Shown: positions 6,451 to 7,191 of the stretch, in pieces
Layout: each line of letters starts with the position of its first letter
How positions within the stretch are numbered: position 1 is the first letter of the stretch
Source: Lachnospiraceae bacterium
GTDB lineage: Bacteria; Bacillota; Clostridia; Lachnospirales; Lachnospiraceae
Direction: 5' to 3'
DNA length: 7,191 nucleotides
Assembly: GCA_024691065.1 (NCBI GenBank)
Contig: JAILOA010000220.1
Coordinates: 1 to 7,191 of the forward strand
Translations under genes and position numbers: made by a program
Notes under the pieces: generated by a model
What the model saw: only the letters and a program-made list of their open reading frames with translations
Database searches by the model: none
Told to the model about the DNA's origin: nothing

Positions 6451-6621
6451 ATGCAATGCGAAAGTTGTGCTTTATATTTTTATGATGAAGATTATGAGGA
6501 ATGGGTATGTGATGCGCAAATGGATGAGGATGACTTTGCAAAAATAAGCTATAATAAATATGAATCCTGTCCGTTTTACCGCGACGGAGATGAGTATAAG
6601 GTTGTAAGAAAGCAGTTGTAG
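6451..6621 (+). CDS. Small four-cysteine protein (DUF6472-like)
   Basis: This 56-residue protein starts at ATG 6451 and stops at TAG 6619-6621. It begins MQCESCALYFYDEDYEEW and ends DEYKVVRKQL. It has four cysteines: C3 and C6 as a CxxC pair, C20, and C40 in ESCPFYR. This pattern suggests a small zinc-binding or redox-active fold. It is strongly acidic in the middle and has no signal peptide or membrane helix. From memory it matches a small Clostridia family (DUF6472) often found directly after murE; its function is unknown. An AAAGGTGG ribosome binding site (6434-6441) lies 9 bases upstream, and the gene starts 24 bases after the murE stop, so it is very likely translated from the murE transcript. 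A closer ATG at 6443 is followed at once by a stop and is not the start. Confidence 0.85.
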   Translation: MQCESCALYFYDEDYEEWVCDAQMDEDDFAKISYNKYESCPFYRDGDEYKVVRKQL

Positions 6622-6788
6622 GATGATGGATTAGGGATTATCTTCATATTGAATATAATATTAGTAATTTTTCCGGTTAATATTAAAGAAGTTTAATGGA
6701 TTAAAGAATTGCCGTTTTAATATTGCTTAGATAATATCGGTAAAAGCATTAGATGGAAAAAGTAAATATCGGCAAGGATAATAATATA

Positions 6789-6817
6789 GTGACAACAACT
6801 TTAAAATATGATATATT
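6789..6817 (+). promoter_or_regulatory. Sigma-A-type promoter for the Na/Pi transporter gene
   Basis: GTGACA (6789-6794) and TATATT (6812-6817) each match the sigma-A consensus boxes (TTGACA and TATAAT) at five of six positions and are separated by exactly 17 bases. Transcription would start near 6824, giving a leader of about 105 bases before the ATG at 6929. It is the best promoter match I found in the window. Confidence 0.6.
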
Positions 6818-6852
6818 GAGTTTTGTGTATGAGTTTTCACAACATATATAAT

Positions 6853-6880
6853 AACGGGCAAGGTGTTTTATGTGCCTGTT
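6853..6880 (+). promoter_or_regulatory. Hairpin in the Na/Pi transporter leader
   Basis: AACGGGCA (6853-6860) pairs with TGCCTGTT (6873-6880), 8 pairs with one G-U, around a 12-base loop; AT pairs can extend it with a bulge. It lies in the predicted leader about 38 bases before the ribosome binding site and is not followed by a T-run. It may be an RNA stability or control element; no known riboswitch is recognised. Confidence 0.35.
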
Positions 6881-6928
6881 TATTGAGAGAAATTGCAAAA
6901 TATTTATTAAAAATGATTAGGAGATTAT

Positions 6929-7191
6929 ATGGATTTACTTTCGGTTATAGCCCTTTTGGGGGGTATCGGACTCTTTATGTATGGAATGAGTCTGACAAGC
7001 TCATCCCTGGAGAAAGTTGCGGGATCGGGCCTTGAGAGATTATTGGAAAGACTTACAACACCGGAAAATGATGGTGTCAGTAAACTTAGGGGCTGGGGTC
7101 TCGGAGTAGGTATTACGGCTATTATTCAAAGCTCTACCGTTACTGCTCTTATGATTATGGGTCTTGTAAATGCCGGTATTATGAAGATTCC
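6929..7191 (+). CDS. Na/Pi cotransporter family protein, N-terminal part (3' end outside window)
   Basis: The first 87 residues are visible, beginning MDLLSVIALLGGIGLFMYGM. They show an opening hydrophobic helix (about 4-22), a short amphipathic stretch with LEKVAGSGLERLLERLT (27-43), and a second hydrophobic region (about 57-85) reading GWGLGVGITAIIQSST and ending GLVNAGIMKI. The QSS motif (67-69) inside a re-entrant helix and the surrounding G-rich pattern are characteristic of the Na/Pi cotransporter family (PF02690), membrane proteins that import phosphate or related anions with sodium. Bacterial members usually have a second such repeat and often a PhoU-like C-terminal domain; both would lie beyond the window. 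The ATG at 6929 has AGGAG (6919-6923) 5 bases upstream and a good promoter about 110 bases before it. The substrate cannot be fixed from this fragment. Confidence 0.92.
   Translation, partial: MDLLSVIALLGGIGLFMYGMSLTSSSLEKVAGSGLERLLERLTTPENDGVSKLRGWGLGVGITAIIQSSTVTALMIMGLVNAGIMKI

Larger units (their letters stand above)
6622..6928. other. 307-base gene-free stretch before the Na/Pi transporter gene
   Basis: No credible gene was found. An AT-only weak hairpin followed by TTTTT (about 6640-6672) could end the murE transcript, but this is doubtful. GGATTAAAGAAT (6698-6709) matches the core of the intergenic repeat in the ruvB-dapF gap. AATATCGG occurs twice in direct orientation (6733-6740 and 6765-6772), each followed by a purine-rich stretch. 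The right half holds a promoter (6789-6817) and a leader hairpin (6853-6880). The change from murE-linked genes to a transporter with its own promoter suggests a transcription unit boundary here. Confidence 0.5.

Noticed and set aside
6208..6456. Minus-strand open frame over the end of murE
   Set aside because: It is antisense to the conserved GKGHEDYQ end of murE and has no recognisable protein features.
6823..7035. Plus-strand open frame of 70 codons across the transporter start
   Set aside because: It lacks a convincing ribosome binding site and overlaps the Na/Pi transporter gene in another frame; the transporter frame has family motifs and AGGAG.

Overview
The window is an AT-rich, plus-strand-only stretch of bacterial chromosome that most resembles a Clostridia genome, probably Lachnospiraceae. 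This rests on codon use, strong AGGAG-type ribosome binding sites, a meso-diaminopimelate-type MurE beside dapF, and a small four-cysteine protein between murE and a Na/Pi cotransporter gene, an arrangement I recall from that family. The taxonomic call is inference, because no rRNA or other marker gene is present.

Layout from left to right: (1) the 3' part of a zinc-ribbon membrane protein gene (2-1018), cut at the left edge; (2) a 221-base spacer with a 12-bp tandem duplication, a repeat shared with the ruvB-dapF gap, and a long hairpin; (3) a NUDIX hydrolase of ADP-ribose pyrophosphatase type (1240-1800); (4) a 230-base spacer with three inverted repeats; (5) ruvA (2031-2654) and ruvB (2799-3800), the Holliday-junction branch-migration motor, separated by 144 bases; (6) dapF (3975-4811), which makes meso-diaminopimelate; (7) a 33-base tandem repeat array (4848-4940); (8) murE (4957-6426), which adds meso-diaminopimelate to the peptidoglycan precursor; (9) a 56-residue cysteine-containing protein (6451-6621) close behind murE; (10) a 307-base gene-free stretch with a good sigma-A-type promoter and a leader hairpin; (11) the start of a Na/Pi cotransporter gene (6929 onward), cut at the right edge.

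The coding content is housekeeping: DNA recombination and repair (ruvAB), cell-wall precursor synthesis (dapF feeding murE) and ion transport. DapF and MurE are consecutive in logic, since DapF makes the amino acid that MurE attaches. All complete genes look intact, with no frameshifts or missing catalytic residues apart from modest motif variants noted below.

I found no clear new biological system. The least explained material is in the spacers, which are long for this kind of gene group: the 33-base tandem array before murE, a repeat family shared by two spacers, and the structured stretch before ruvA. These are the parts most worth checking against other genomes.
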